Below, piece by piece: positions 11,705 to 22,840 of a stretch of DNA of 64,000 nt. Position 1 is the stretch's first letter. Each line of letters opens with the position of its first letter. This DNA is from Theobroma cacao (Eukaryota; Streptophyta; Magnoliopsida; Malvales; Malvaceae): assembly GCF_000208745.1 (NCBI RefSeq), contig NC_030852.1:10300932-10364931 (forward strand), read 5' to 3'. The notes under the pieces were generated by a model that saw only the letters and a list, made by a program, of their open reading frames with translations, was not told the origin of the DNA and made no database searches. The position numbers and the translations under genes were made by a program.

Positions 11705-11945
11705 TGCAACAGGATGGATTTTCAATGCAGCAAAACCCCCCTTAATTTCATTAGCCTTGATTCTCGCTGCAGCAAAAATGAATCTCGCTACAGCAAGAAA
11801 CTCTTAAGTGGTTCACTTAATCCGTGTTCTGAATTTTGCTACAGTGAGAAACTCCTAGGAGGTTCAAAAATTTTCTTTGTCCAAATTTTGCTGCAACGAG
11901 AATGCCTTTTCACTGCAGTGAGAAACCCTCTGTTATGCTGTTATG
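11705..11945. repeat. Cluster of TTCTCGCTGCAGCGAGAA palindromes (B1)
   Basis: About eight full or half copies of an 18-bp palindrome with CTGCAG core. Other clusters are at 13720-14115, 17970-18190 and 53255-53340. Confidence 0.75.
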
Positions 11946-12178
11946 CTCATCTTGCTTGGATTCTGTTGTAGTTCTCACTCTTTGCAACTTCATGGTTGAT
12001 CATGGATCCTTCAACACTAAAGGATTAAATAGTCAAAGTTTGAAATCAGGGGTTTTAACGAGAATTTAAAGTAAATTGCATTGTTTTTACTATAAGTGCA
12101 TTATGTTTTCTAAAATTTTCAGTATTGTTTGCTTGTTCCCTTCTTATGTTCACTTATTGGGTTTATACTATGAGACCT

Positions 12179-14739
12179 TGACCTTTATAGACTCATAGTT
12201 AGTAATATACGTGATATCCCTGATTAGGGGTAATTTCGTCATTTCCTTAGTGAGCTTGAGCATTTCTAGACCATTATGGACCTTGTCCCAGTAGGCCTAA
12301 GGCATAAATGAATGATGAAAATATGGGTAAAATGACAAGGAAACAAAAATTTTGATGATTTTCACGATAGGGGCAAAATGGTCATTTTTTACCTCGAGTT
12401 AGAATTTTAAAGTTTTCATGAACCCGAGCATTTCTAGACCATTATGGACCTTGTCCTAGTGTCAAAATAGTAAAAAGATTGCATAAAAGATTGGAGGAGA
12501 ATAAGCTAATTTGTGGAGGGGCATTTTGGTAATTTAAGTGGAGTGGATAAGCTTGGGCTATAAATATATCTTTCTTCCAATAACTTTTACATTCTCCAGC
12601 AGCTTTTCTTCTTCTTCTTCTTCTCTTTCATGTTGCTTTCAAACCTCCATGAAAGCTTGATAAGAAAGCTCCACAACCTTCCTCAAATAGCTCTAAATTT
12701 CATGTATTTGGTGCACCCTTTACATAAACCCTTGTGCTCTTCCACTCTCTCTCCTTAAAACCCTTGAAAAATCTTGTTTACATACTCTTTCTCACTAGTT
12801 AGGTGTTTTAGAGAGAAAAAGAGGAAGCTTCAAAAATAGCGTGAAAGTTTTGGAAAGAATTTCAAATACAAGCTACTAAGGTGAGTAGTACACTAGAATT
12901 GAGTTTTGGTGTTGAGAATGATTAGTGTTTAGATTTGTTGGTGAATTGGTAGTTGGGATGTTCATTCATTTTAAAGTGATAAAGGTAGAGAGAATAGATA
13001 GCCATTTAAATGGCCATTGGAAGTTAGCTAAGAGAAAGCTTTTGGACTTTATAAGTATGTGAATTGACATATTGGTGATGCTAATGTGATGATAAGTTCT
13101 AACGAAGTCCCACAACCTTAATTGGACCATTAGGGAGGTTAGAGCCAGTTAAAGGCTCAACAAATACCGATGAGTGGACTTGCATTTCAAAATTTATTTT
13201 GGGAATGTGAATGCAATTGTACAAACATTTGAAAGATTTTATCCAGCTTTCCTTTGAAAATGTACCTTGGGAACAAGCCTTTGGTGAAGTGATTTTATAT
13301 TGTGAAAATGTGTATACAATGGTTTATGTGTTATCACAATATGATAATATGCATGATATGCATTGGGTGCTTCTTTGTATGTTGATGTGGACCCGGCTAT
13401 GTGCGAGTAGGAGTGTACATAAGCCGATGATGACCTGGCTATGTGTGAGTGGGAGTGCACATAAGCCGATGATGACCTAGCCATGTGCTAGTGGGGAGTG
13501 GACATGAGCTGATGACGATGGGAGAGTGTGCTTGATGATGAATATATATATATATATATATACATGTATAGATATGTGTGTTATATAAGGTTCATGAATA
13601 TGTAAATGGTTGAAATGCATGTGAAATTTGACATGCTAAACTTTGAGAAATTATATGAGTTTCATGTTGTGTTGGTCATGTGAACAGGGTGCCCTTCGCT
13701 TGAGGGAATGGGAATTTTTGCTCGCGCCCTGTTTCTCACTACAGCGAGAAACTCTGGGGTTTGGAAGGGTGGTGCTGGCCGAAATCTCTCTGTAGCAAGA
13801 ATGTTACTGTAGCTTCTTGCTGCAGTGAGAAACTTTCGGTTTTGAGACCAAAAATTTTGCTGCAGCGAAAAACTTTTTGTTTTGCTCCTCATTTGGTTCG
13901 GTTGCTGCCTTATTTTCCATTTCTTTGGTACCATAGTTGAGCATGGACTTCCAACATTAAGGAATAAATGAATTAAGTTAAAATGAGGAGGTTTGGTGAG
14001 AAACCCTCAGCCAATTAAGAAACCCTCGGTTAGTTGATAATTTAATCAAGTGTCGCCGCAGCGAAAAGGCATTCTCACTGTAACAAGAATGCCTTTTTGC
14101 TGCAGCGAGGACCCGTCATTTATTTGACTTGATTCGCATGAATGCTATTAAAGTTTTCACTTTCCAAATCCTTTGTTGAGCATGGACCCTTTTCATAAAG
14201 TGATTTACTCATGTGGGGTTTACATGAGGGGTTTTAATAAGAACTAAAACAAATTGCATTGTTTTGAAAAATGAATGCATCATGATTTCGTTAAACATTC
14301 CTTAATGTTTGCTTGTTCCCTTTCTTGTTCACTCACTGGGTTTATACTCACCGTTTTCAACTTCATGTTTTCAAATCACGAGGCAGCTGGTAACTAGGTC
14401 GAAGTGTCTTTATATATTCGACCCTTAGTAGGTGTCTCAGCATTCAGTAGCTGTACATTGGTTCGAGTCTCTCTGCTAGAAGTCGAGTACTCTTTTGTTG
14501 TGTATAGACAAACTGATGTAAATTATTAAATTATGTTTAGATAAATTATGTACTCTTTGATTGGTATGCCACTATGAGATGGCAATGTTTAGTATTATTT
14601 TGATTCAAAGTCATAAAATGTGACTTAGTAACTTTTAATGGAATGGTGAAAATGTTATATTAATAGGTTTGCTTGGGCTTAGTGGACTACATCCGTTGAG
14701 CCCATGCGCCGGTCATGGCCCGGAATTTGGGTCGTGACA
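12179..14739 (+). mobile_element. Family-B solo LTR (B2) nested in B1
   Basis: It starts TATGAGACCTTGACC (first dinucleotide TG mutated to TA) and ends GGGTCGTGACA, 2,561 bp. It interrupts the B1 motif GGGTTTATACTCACTC: left half up to 12178, right half from 14745. Uninterrupted copies of this motif occur at 14338 and 54845. The flanks TATAC and TGTAA are a weak duplication. A same-family insertion into an LTR of its own family. The ORFs at 13211 (plus) and 13239/13662 (minus) come from tandem repeats and palindromes. Confidence 0.85.
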
Positions 14740-15199
14740 TGTAATCACTCTTTTAAAGTTCATGTTTTCAAACTCAGAGGCAGTTGGGACCTAGACCGAG
14801 GCATTCACGTACATTCACCCTTTGGTAGGTATTTTTGGCATTCAGTAGCCGTACCCTCAACCAAGGTCACTCCGCTGGTCGTCAGGAGTCTTTTGCATGT
14901 ACACATGTACATTAGATGTGAAGTGCTCAAGTTATTTTGCAAACGATATATGTATATTTGATGGATGTTGCCATTATGAGATGGCAATGAATGACAATAC
15001 TTTCGATAATACAAATATAAATATTTGGACACTATGTTATATTACCGAAATACGTATAGTTGAGAATTGTGGTTTAGAAATGGTGAAAGATGATTCATGA
15101 AATGATGAACTTGATTATATAAAGAGGCTTGCTTGGGCTTAGTGGGCTATGCCCATTGGGCCCATGCGCCGATCATGGCCCGGGTTTTGGGTTGTGACA

Positions 15200-16036
15200 T
15201 ACTGCAATAGGCTGAATCTCCTTAAATCCAAGTTTCCTGATAATAGACATAGGCATTGTTTAAACACTAACACCCAAATCACATAATGCTTTAGAAATTT
15301 TAAAACTACCAATAATGCAAGGAATAGAGAAGCTCCTTAGATCCTTAAGCTTTGATGGAAGCTTATTTTGGATTATAGCACTGCACTCCTCATTAAGTGT
15401 AACTATCTCAAACTTTTCTAATTTCCTCTTTTTTGTCAATATGTCTTTTATAAACATCACATAGCTTGGCATGTTTTCCATTGCTTCAACAAAAGGAATG
15501 TTGATGTAAAGCTTTTTAAATACTTTTAAGAACTTCAAGAATTGATGATCAAGCTTTTGTTTTTGAAAATGTTGAGGAAAAAGTGGTGGTGGTGGGTTTG
15601 CCTTTATATTCTTCACATAAACAGGCTTGTCAACATTCTCAGCCACTACCTCATTCTTAATTGACTTATCTTGATGATCAATCTACTTGCTACTAATTCC
15701 AACCTCTTTTCCACTATTAAAAGTAATAGCATTGCGTTGTTTCTTACCTTCCCTCCTAGGATTAATTTCCATGTCACTAGGTAAGGTATCTTAAGGCTTA
15801 TTGTTGATAATGTTGGCAAGTTGTCCAACTTAAGTCTCAAGATTTCTCAATGAGGCTACTTGATTATGAATGAGAGAGTCAGTTTTGGCCATGTACTACA
15901 TAAGTAACTCCTCCATAAATGATTTTTTTTCTAGCATAGAACGTTTCGCTTGAGGTCAAAATCCGATAGGGAAATTAGACCTTGAAGTTGATGAGGAAAC
16001 ATGATTATTGATCGAAGAAAAATTTGGATGATTCCT
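15200..16036 (-). pseudogene. Athila-like gag end and protease N-terminal half (split)
   Basis: On the minus strand, from 16036 downward: gag C-terminal sequence, then a linker, then a long open stretch (15646-15260). The open stretch contains YVMFIKDILTKKRKLEKFE and LNEECSAIIQNKLPSKLKDL, then the active-site region ALCDLGVSV. This is the Athila-type aspartic protease domain, where the family signature is CDLGASVS. The protein is cut at 15200 by the family-B LTR and resumes at 10070. At 16036 gag is cut by the family-A LTR and resumes at 40217. Stop codons near 15650-15840 show decay. Confidence 0.8.
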
Positions 16037-17566
16037 TATGACACCTAGTACCCTTGTATAGAAGTCAATATGACCTTATCAACGAGACAAAGGGTTAATG
16101 GATGCTGATTTAAGCGCCAAAGGATGGAGACGGGTGAAAAAAGTATTTTAAGATAAAATATTTCGCACGTGAAGAAATAACAATATTTTATCAAGAAAAA
16201 ATTTACGAGAAAAAAGGTGATTCGAATGTGAATAGGGACAAAGTAAGATGTTTTGGACCCCCATAAAGCTAGTGGAAAATTTTGGAATAAAATAATATTA
16301 AAATATTAATATTCTTTTCGGTGTCAAAATTTTCCATGAAGGAGAAATATATGGTCAATCTAAGTGGGCGAGAAGAAGGACGAGGAAATTTTAGAGAAAA
16401 AAATGGCGTTAATAGGGCTCGTGTGTCTTTATTAAATAAAGCTAGTGCAAGTAAGTAAATATTTAAATATTACGGTGCTACCGCGTTGAATCATAAATTT
16501 GATATTTTATTGGTACAAGTGTTAAGGAAGAAAAGTGGAAAGAAATTGGAATTGAAAGATTGTCGAAGGATACAATTAAAAAGGGTGAAAACCTAAAAGG
16601 GTAAAATAATAATTTTCCATAAAGTTTGGTCAAAGCTTCCAAAGGAAGCTTTGACTCTCCACCTTTATCCCATGGCTAGCCATTGTGTCCAAGGGACCGT
16701 CTTCCTTTTTCATCTCCTCCCAACGCCATTTTTGTTCCTCCACCATAAAAATGAAGATTTTCATTTTCTTTTCCTTGTTTTTTTTTCTTACTCCTTCCTT
16801 CTCCTAACTTCTTGGGCATCAAACTTACAGCTTCTAACCCCAATTTCCAGCACATCTAAACCCTAGGAGAGATAAAGAAAAATCTCTCTTCCTTTCCTTT
16901 ATTTTTTATTTCTACTCCACTTTTAACAACAGTTGGATTTTTGGCTTCAAATCTTCATTTTTAAGGCTAAAAGGTATATATTTTCACCCCTTGAATTTTT
17001 TAATTTATGGGTCTGTAATTTTTTAGACTTTATTTTCTAATTTTTTTGAAATTTCCTTTCCTTGAAATTTGTAAGGTTTGGTTGATCTTTATACCTTCGA
17101 GCACCAAGGTAAAGAAACTTCAAACTTGAACAATTAGTTTAATGGGTTTGTGAATTAAACTAGAATTCCAAGTTAAAAGCTGAGTTAGGGTGTAGATTGT
17201 ACAGTGTATATTTATTAGAATTATTAAATTCAAATTATGACTTGATGGAGGTTGTTATGGCTTATTGGTAAATATAAGTTTTAACGGTATTTCGAAACTA
17301 CCTGGATTAAGACTTTGTGGGCACTAGTCTTGCAAGGTGGCATTAAGGTGAGTGAACTTGCATTAAAATGTTTTGGAATAAATGATTACATGCTTGATTG
17401 GACCACTTGAAATATTTTATTAGTTTTGCTTTAAAATTTGCATGGGAACAAGCCCTTGATGAAATGATTTTATGTTATGAAATATGAATGTGATGAACTC
17501 ATGGGTTTCTATATTATGTTGATGTGTATGCTATGCATTGAATGGCACTATTGGGTGATAATTGTG

Positions 17567-17860
17567 ACCTTGTGTGTGCGATGTGGAAGTGCACATGACA
17601 GTGATAGTGGTGTGCTGTGTGAGTGCAAACACTGATGATATATTGCCTTGTGTGGTGTGGGAGTGCACATGACGGTGATAGTGGTGTGCTGTGTGAGTGC
17701 ACACACTAATGATATATGTCATGTGCATTGTGGGAGTGCACATGACGGTGATAGTGGTGTGTTGTGTGAGTGCACACACTAATGATATATTGCCTTGTGC
17801 GGTGTGGTAGTGCATAGGATGATTCTAGCTATGTGCAGTGTGGGAGTGCACATGAGCTTG
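17567..17860 (+). repeat. Tandem repeat, about 75-bp unit, in family-A LTR
   Basis: Four units of about 75 bases, each with a GTGGTGTGGGAGTGCACATGA core followed by GTGATAGTGGTGTG and an ACACTGATGATAT tail. Starts lie near 17567, 17645, 17718 and 17792. Confidence 0.85.
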
Positions 17861-18663
17861 CGAGATGAGAGTTGTATACATGTATACACATACCATAGGG
17901 AGGTTAGGGAAATTATTACATGTTTGCATTGAATATTGAATGTTAAAATTTGACAAATGCTTTCCAATTGATTTTCATTGCAACAAAAATGGATTTTTGT
18001 TGTGACAAGAATTCTTTTAATTTCATTACCCTGTTTCTCGTTGTCGCAAAAAACTCTCAAGTGCTGGAGGTTGGACTAGCCCAAATTTTCGCTACAATTA
18101 AAATGCATTCTCGCTATAGTGAGAAACTCCTGAGTTGTTCGCTCAAAATTTTGCCCTGAAAAAGCAAGAATGCCTTTCCGCTGCAGCGAGATTCGCTCTA
18201 CTATGCTTGCGTTGCTTGAACTCTACTGTACTTTCACTCTTTAACTTATTTATTGATCATGGATTCTTCAATACTAAGGCACTAAATGATCAAGAGTTGA
18301 ATTGAGTGGTTTTAACTAGAAATTGAACTAAATTGCATTGTTTTCAATATAAGTGCATCATGCTTTCTAAAACTTTCCTTATCATTTGCTTGTTCGCTCA
18401 CTATGTTCACTCACTGGGTCTATACTCATCCTTTTCAACTTCACGTTTTAGTTTTCAAGTTCGAAGATAGTTGAATCTTGGGTAGAGGCACTTCCTCTTG
18501 CTCATCTTACTGTAGGTTTACAAGAACACCCCATGATAGTATCCACACCAGAGTCACTTCGCTGATAGTCAAGGTTTGTTGTATGTGTATATGGCTATTT
18601 AAATGTAATTCATGAAATTTGTTTTAAACACTGCATGTTTGGCTTGAGTAGTAATATCGCCAC

Positions 18664-19732
18664 TGTTGGCTCCATTAGTTTTTGATGATAATAAAACATT
18701 CCCATTTATTTGTGTCTAATACTTTTACTTGAGTGTGTAGGAAATTAATATATGAATTAATTTATGAACTCTTGAAAGAGTATTTTTGAAAGAAAAAGAG
18801 GAATAAAATCAACAAGATGTAACTGAATAACAAGGAGGAAGCTTATTGGTGAAATAAGAACATTGGTTGACCAAATTTCAAATTAGAGAAATGGCGAGCT
18901 GAAGAGTTTAAGAAATAGAACCAATTTAGTTGACCAAGTCAGTCGACTAAATGCTCTCTGCCAAGATCTACAAACTAGAAACAGAATCAACTTAGTCGAC
19001 CAAGTCAGTCGACTAAGAGCTTTCTGTCTACAATTTGAACCAAAGCACTACAAGACAGATTAACGGCAAGAACTCATCCTCAACTGTTTCCAATAAATAT
19101 AAACTGCCAAACTGCTATCAGAGTTGCATCTTTAAGTATAAAAGAGACTTCCAACAATGAGAAACAAGTTTTTAGAAGCTTTGAATGACATTTAAACTAT
19201 AGAAAGTAGAAAAACCAGAAAAGCTTCATTGCACTTGTCTGCACTTAAACGCCCACTCTTTGCATTTGTATTTTGCTCTCAATCTTGTGCTAATCATATC
19301 AACCAGTGATCATAGGTACTTTTTTTTACTACTTCTCTTGTATTCTTAGAGTGAGGAAGTCACTTTAAGAGGTTATTCAAGCTTGGGATAGCTTGATTGT
19401 TCTAGGTTGTGGTTGAGCCTTGGAAAACTACTTTGGGGTTTTAGTTGAGCTCATGAAAAACTAGTGTAAAAGGTTTTGGTTGAGCCTGGTAAAAGCCATT
19501 GTAAAGCTTGGTGAAAGGTTGTGAATTTCACTAGTTGTTAGTCGATTTGTGGGAAAATCCTTGGTTGGACAATCAAGGTAATGGATGTAGGTCTTGGACT
19601 GAACCACTTGAAATTACTGTGCATCTTGTACTCTGTTTTTATTTTCTTAAGTTCTGAAAATTTGTTTCCAATATTGTTAAGAGCCAAATTGTGCTATTCA
19701 CCCCCCTCTAGCACATATTATAGGGACCAACA
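18664..19732 (+). repeat. 5' LTR of the copia element (1,069 bp)
   Basis: It begins TGTTGGCTCC and ends GGGACCAACA. At 18948-19018 there are two modules with inverted arms TTAGTCGAC and GTCGACTAA around a 7-base spacer. The repeat-free block 19137-19668 is missing from the 3' LTR. Confidence 0.92.
18945..19020. repeat. Two tandem inverted-repeat modules with GTCGAC cores
   Basis: Each module reads as TTAGTCGAC, a 7-base spacer, then GTCGACTAA, with about 60 bases between modules. The core GTCGAC is itself palindromic. The module pair is kept in the 3' LTR (30907-31003) and, diverged, in the minus-strand solo LTR (6850-6970). Confidence 0.85.
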
Positions 19733-19734
19733 AT

Positions 19735-19747
19735 TGGTATTAGAGCT
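19735..19747 (+). other. Primer binding site, initiator-Met tRNA type
   Basis: TGGTATTAGAGCT lies two bases after the 5' LTR. The standard plant iMet site is TGGTATCAGAGC, so there is one change. Confidence 0.85.
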
Positions 19748-19790
19748 AGTTCCTTGTTATTAAGGCTTAACATCCTTTGGAAGGATCCAA

Positions 19791-21332
19791 ATGGCTCAAA
19801 AAAAATCAGTAGTGGTTGAAGGACAATCAACAAACAAACCACCTCTATTTGATGGCTCTAATTACCCTCATTGGAGTGCTAGAATGTCAATATATATTAG
19901 GGCTATAGATTATGAAATGTGGGACGTCATAACTGATGGAGCCTTTATGCCCTCAACCATGAATGTAATGACAAATGAGTTGATGCCCAAGCCAAGGTCT
20001 AAATGGATTGAGGCTGAAACTAAGAAAGTTCAAATATATTTTAAGGCCATCAACACATTACATTGTGCCTTGACCCCCACTAAATTTAACAAAGTCTCAA
20101 GCTGTACAACAGCTAAACAAGTGTGGGAGAAACTTAGAATAATCCATGAAGGGACTTCCCAAGTCAAGAAGTCCAAAATTGCTCTCTTAACACATAGTTA
20201 TGAAATGTTCAAAATGGAGCCTGGTAAAAACATCACCAGTATGTTTGATAGGTTTACAAACATCACAAATAAATCGAGTCAACTAGGCAAGCCTATCCCT
20301 GAACATGAATTAGTTAAGAGATTGCTTAGAAGCCTACCAAAATCTTGGAAGCCAAAAGTGACTACCATTAGAGAGGCTAAAGATCTGAACATCATCACAC
20401 TTGATGAGATTTGTGGTTCTCTTCTTACTCATGAGTTGGAGTTTAAAGAAAAAGAAGAAGAAGACCGAAGGGAAGCAAAGGAAAAGAAAAAGAGTATTGC
20501 ACTCAAAGTCAACATCCTTGAAAAAAAGCTGGAAGAGCTTTCTTGTGATGATGATGAAGAATTAGCTTTAGTTGCAAGAAAATTCAGAAAGCTAATGAGC
20601 AAAAGAAATAGAAGGCTAACTAGAAGAGGTTTCAGGAAAGACTAAGGTGCCTCGTGGAAAAACAAAAACAAAATTGACTCCAACAAAAAGGAGGAGCTCA
20701 TCTGCTACGAGTGCAAGAAACTTGATCACTTTAAGTCTGAATGTCCATTGCTGAAAGATGAAACTCTCAAGAAAAATAAGAAATCCAAGAAAGCAATGGT
20801 GGTTGCTACATGGTCAGATAGTGACACTTCAAGCTTTGAAATTGATGATGAAAAATCTGAGGAAAGAGCAAACATCTGTTTAATGGCACAAGAGGATGAA
20901 ATAGAGGTATCCTCATCCCCTTACATTAATTCTTATGATGATTTACAAGATGAGTATGAGTGTTTTTATGATGAATTTGAAAAACTTTTTTCAAAATACA
21001 AATCATTAAAGAAAAAGGTTGCAATACCTAAAAATGATTTGGAACAAATCAAACAAGAATTTACATTTGTTTTTGAGCAAAGAAATATTTTCCAAATTGA
21101 GTTAGAACACTCAAAAACAGACTTTGAGGTTTTAAAACAAGAGCTAGAAAACAAGTCTGAAGCTTTGCAAAAAACTCTTGATGAAAATACAGCTCTTAAA
21201 TATTTGAAAAATGAATCTTCAAAAAGAGAAGCATACCACAATAAAAATTCAGCTAAAGCATTGCCTAAAAGTTATAATTGTGGTAAACATGGTCATTTAT
21301 CATATGACTGTTTTAAGAAAAGAAAAGTGTAA
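19791..21332 (+). pseudogene. Copia gag polyprotein (Sirevirus-like), broken by one stop
   Basis: ATG at 19791 opens a 284-codon frame whose N-terminus has PPLFDGSNYPHWSARMSIYI, the usual start of plant copia gag (UBN2/DUF4219-type domain). It continues with the VWEKLRIIHEGTSQVK and SQLGKPIPEHELVKRLLRSL blocks. A stop at 20643-20645 ends it, and the same frame resumes to 21332. The second part holds a CCHC zinc knuckle (20703-20744: C-x2-C-x4-H-x4-C), an acidic stretch and a predicted coiled coil (about 20980-21190). A second knuckle (21271-21311) has lost its first Cys. Gag forms the particle and binds element RNA. A 39-bp tandem duplication sits at the end (21296-21373). At about 510 codons it is long for copia and typical of Sirevirus gag. 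Confidence 0.9.
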
Positions 21333-21373
21333 AATTTATCATATGACTGTTTTAAGAAAAGAAAAGTGTAAAA
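21296..21373 (+). repeat. 39-bp direct tandem duplication
   Basis: The segment starting TTTATCATATGACTG at 21296 is repeated exactly at 21335. The unit keeps frame (13 codons), but each copy ends in a TAA in the gag frame. Confidence 0.92.
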
Positions 21374-22840
21374 AGTTAAAAAAATCTGGGTTTCTAAGGG
21401 ATCCTTTATTCTAACTAACACTCAAGGACCCATCAAAGTATGGGTACCTATAAAGAAAAATTGAAATTCTGTTTTGTAGGTTGAGTTGCAATTAAAGGAG
21501 ACATGTTCAAGAGCTCAACTCAAGAAGAAACAACCTTGGTACTTGGATAGTGGCTGTTCACGACACATGACAGGACATAAAATGCTATTTGCTCAACTAG
21601 ATAAGAGAAAGGGAGGAATCATATCCTTTGGAGATGATTCAAAAGGAAGAATCCATGGTATAGGTACAGTTGGTAAGAATTCCCAAACTCAAATTAGTCA
21701 TGTGTTGCTGGTTAAAGGCTTAAAGCATAATTTACTAAGTATTAGTCAATTATGTGTTAAAGGATTTAAAGTGTGCTTTGATTCAACTAAGTGTGAAGTT
21801 ATAGATATGAGAAGAAATAAAATCTCAGTTATAGGAAATAAATTGAAGAATATGTATGTAATTTTTCTTGAAGATCTTGAAGTAAATAGTGAAGTATGTC
21901 TTATTGCAAATGTTGAAATGATAGTTGGCTATGGCATAGGAGATTAGGACATGTGAGCATGCATACTATGTCAAAATTAATTAAGAATAATCATGTTGCT
22001 GGAATGCTTGAGTTAATATTTGAAAATGATAGGATGTGTAATGCTTACAAACTAGGAAAACAAGTTAGGACATCCTTCAAGTCTAAGAATATTGTGTCAA
22101 CATCTAGACCTTTTGAATTGCTTCATATTGATCTATTTTGTCCAATAAGCACAACTAGCATACGAGGAAAATCTTATGGCTTTGTAATAGTTGATGACTA
22201 TTCTAGATATACTTGGGTGTATTTTCTTGCTCATAAGAATGATGCTCTTCAAGCATTCTTAAGTCATTGTAAGAAAGTAGAAAATGAAAAAGGACTAGCC
22301 ATAGTTAGCATAAGGAGTGATCATGGAGGAGAATTTGAAAATGATGAGTTTGAAAAGTTTTGCAATGAAAAGGGGTTGGATCACAATTTTTCTGCACCTA
22401 GAACACCCTAGCAAAATGGAGTTGTAGAGAGGAAAAATCGAACCTTAAAAGAAATGGCTAGGACCATGTTATGTGAGAACAACCTACCTAAATATCTTTG
22501 GGCTGAGGCAGTAAATACAACAGCTTATATTCTTAATAGAGTCTCAATAAGACCCTTGATTTCAAAGACTCCATATGAACTTTATAAAGGTAGGAAACCA
22601 AATATTTCTCACCTTAAGAGTTTTGGCTGTAAATGCTTTGTATTGAACAATGGAAAACAACCCCTAGGGAAGTTTGATGCAAATAGTGATGAAGCAATAT
22701 TTTTAGGATATGCATTAAACTCAAAGGCCTATAGAGTTTTTAACAAAAGGACCTTAACCGTTGAAGAATCAATTCATGTAGTTTTTGATGAGTCAAATGC
22801 TTTACAAAAAGAAGTTCATGAGATGATGTGGAAATCCTAG
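21374..22840 (+). pseudogene. Copia protease and integrase, broken by frameshift and stop
   Basis: Protease: WYLDSGCSRHMTG with the catalytic DSG at 21546-21554. A frameshift near 21917-21925 moves the GAG-pre-integrase motif WLWHRRLGH into the next frame. The zinc-binding HHCC end reads C-N-A-Y, so the second Cys has become Tyr. The integrase core has the three acids of D,D-35-E: D in HIDLF (about 22128), D in RSDHGGEF (about 22316) and E in NGVVERKNR (about 22427). One stop (22409-22411) replaces the Gln codon just before NGVVER. The C-terminal GKFDANSDEAIFLGY motif is intact. Integrase would insert element cDNA into nuclear DNA. It is not functional as it stands. Confidence 0.9.

Larger units (their letters stand above)
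10071..15199 (+). mobile_element. Family-B solo LTR (B1), itself interrupted
   Basis: The LTR starts TGTGAAACCT at 10071 and ends GGTTGTGACA at 15199. Removing the nested B2 copy and one 5-bp repeat leaves 2,563 bp, almost equal to B2 (2,561 bp). It splits the protease gene of the minus-strand Athila-like element; the flanks TAACT (10066-10070) and TACTG (15200-15204) are a decayed duplication. It contains a (TA)n run, tandem 'GTGTGGGAGTGCACAT' units and a cluster of TTCTCGCTGCAGCGAGAA palindromes. No genes: the ORFs at 11164-11525 (minus) and 11448-11971 (plus) are repeat-derived. Confidence 0.85.
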
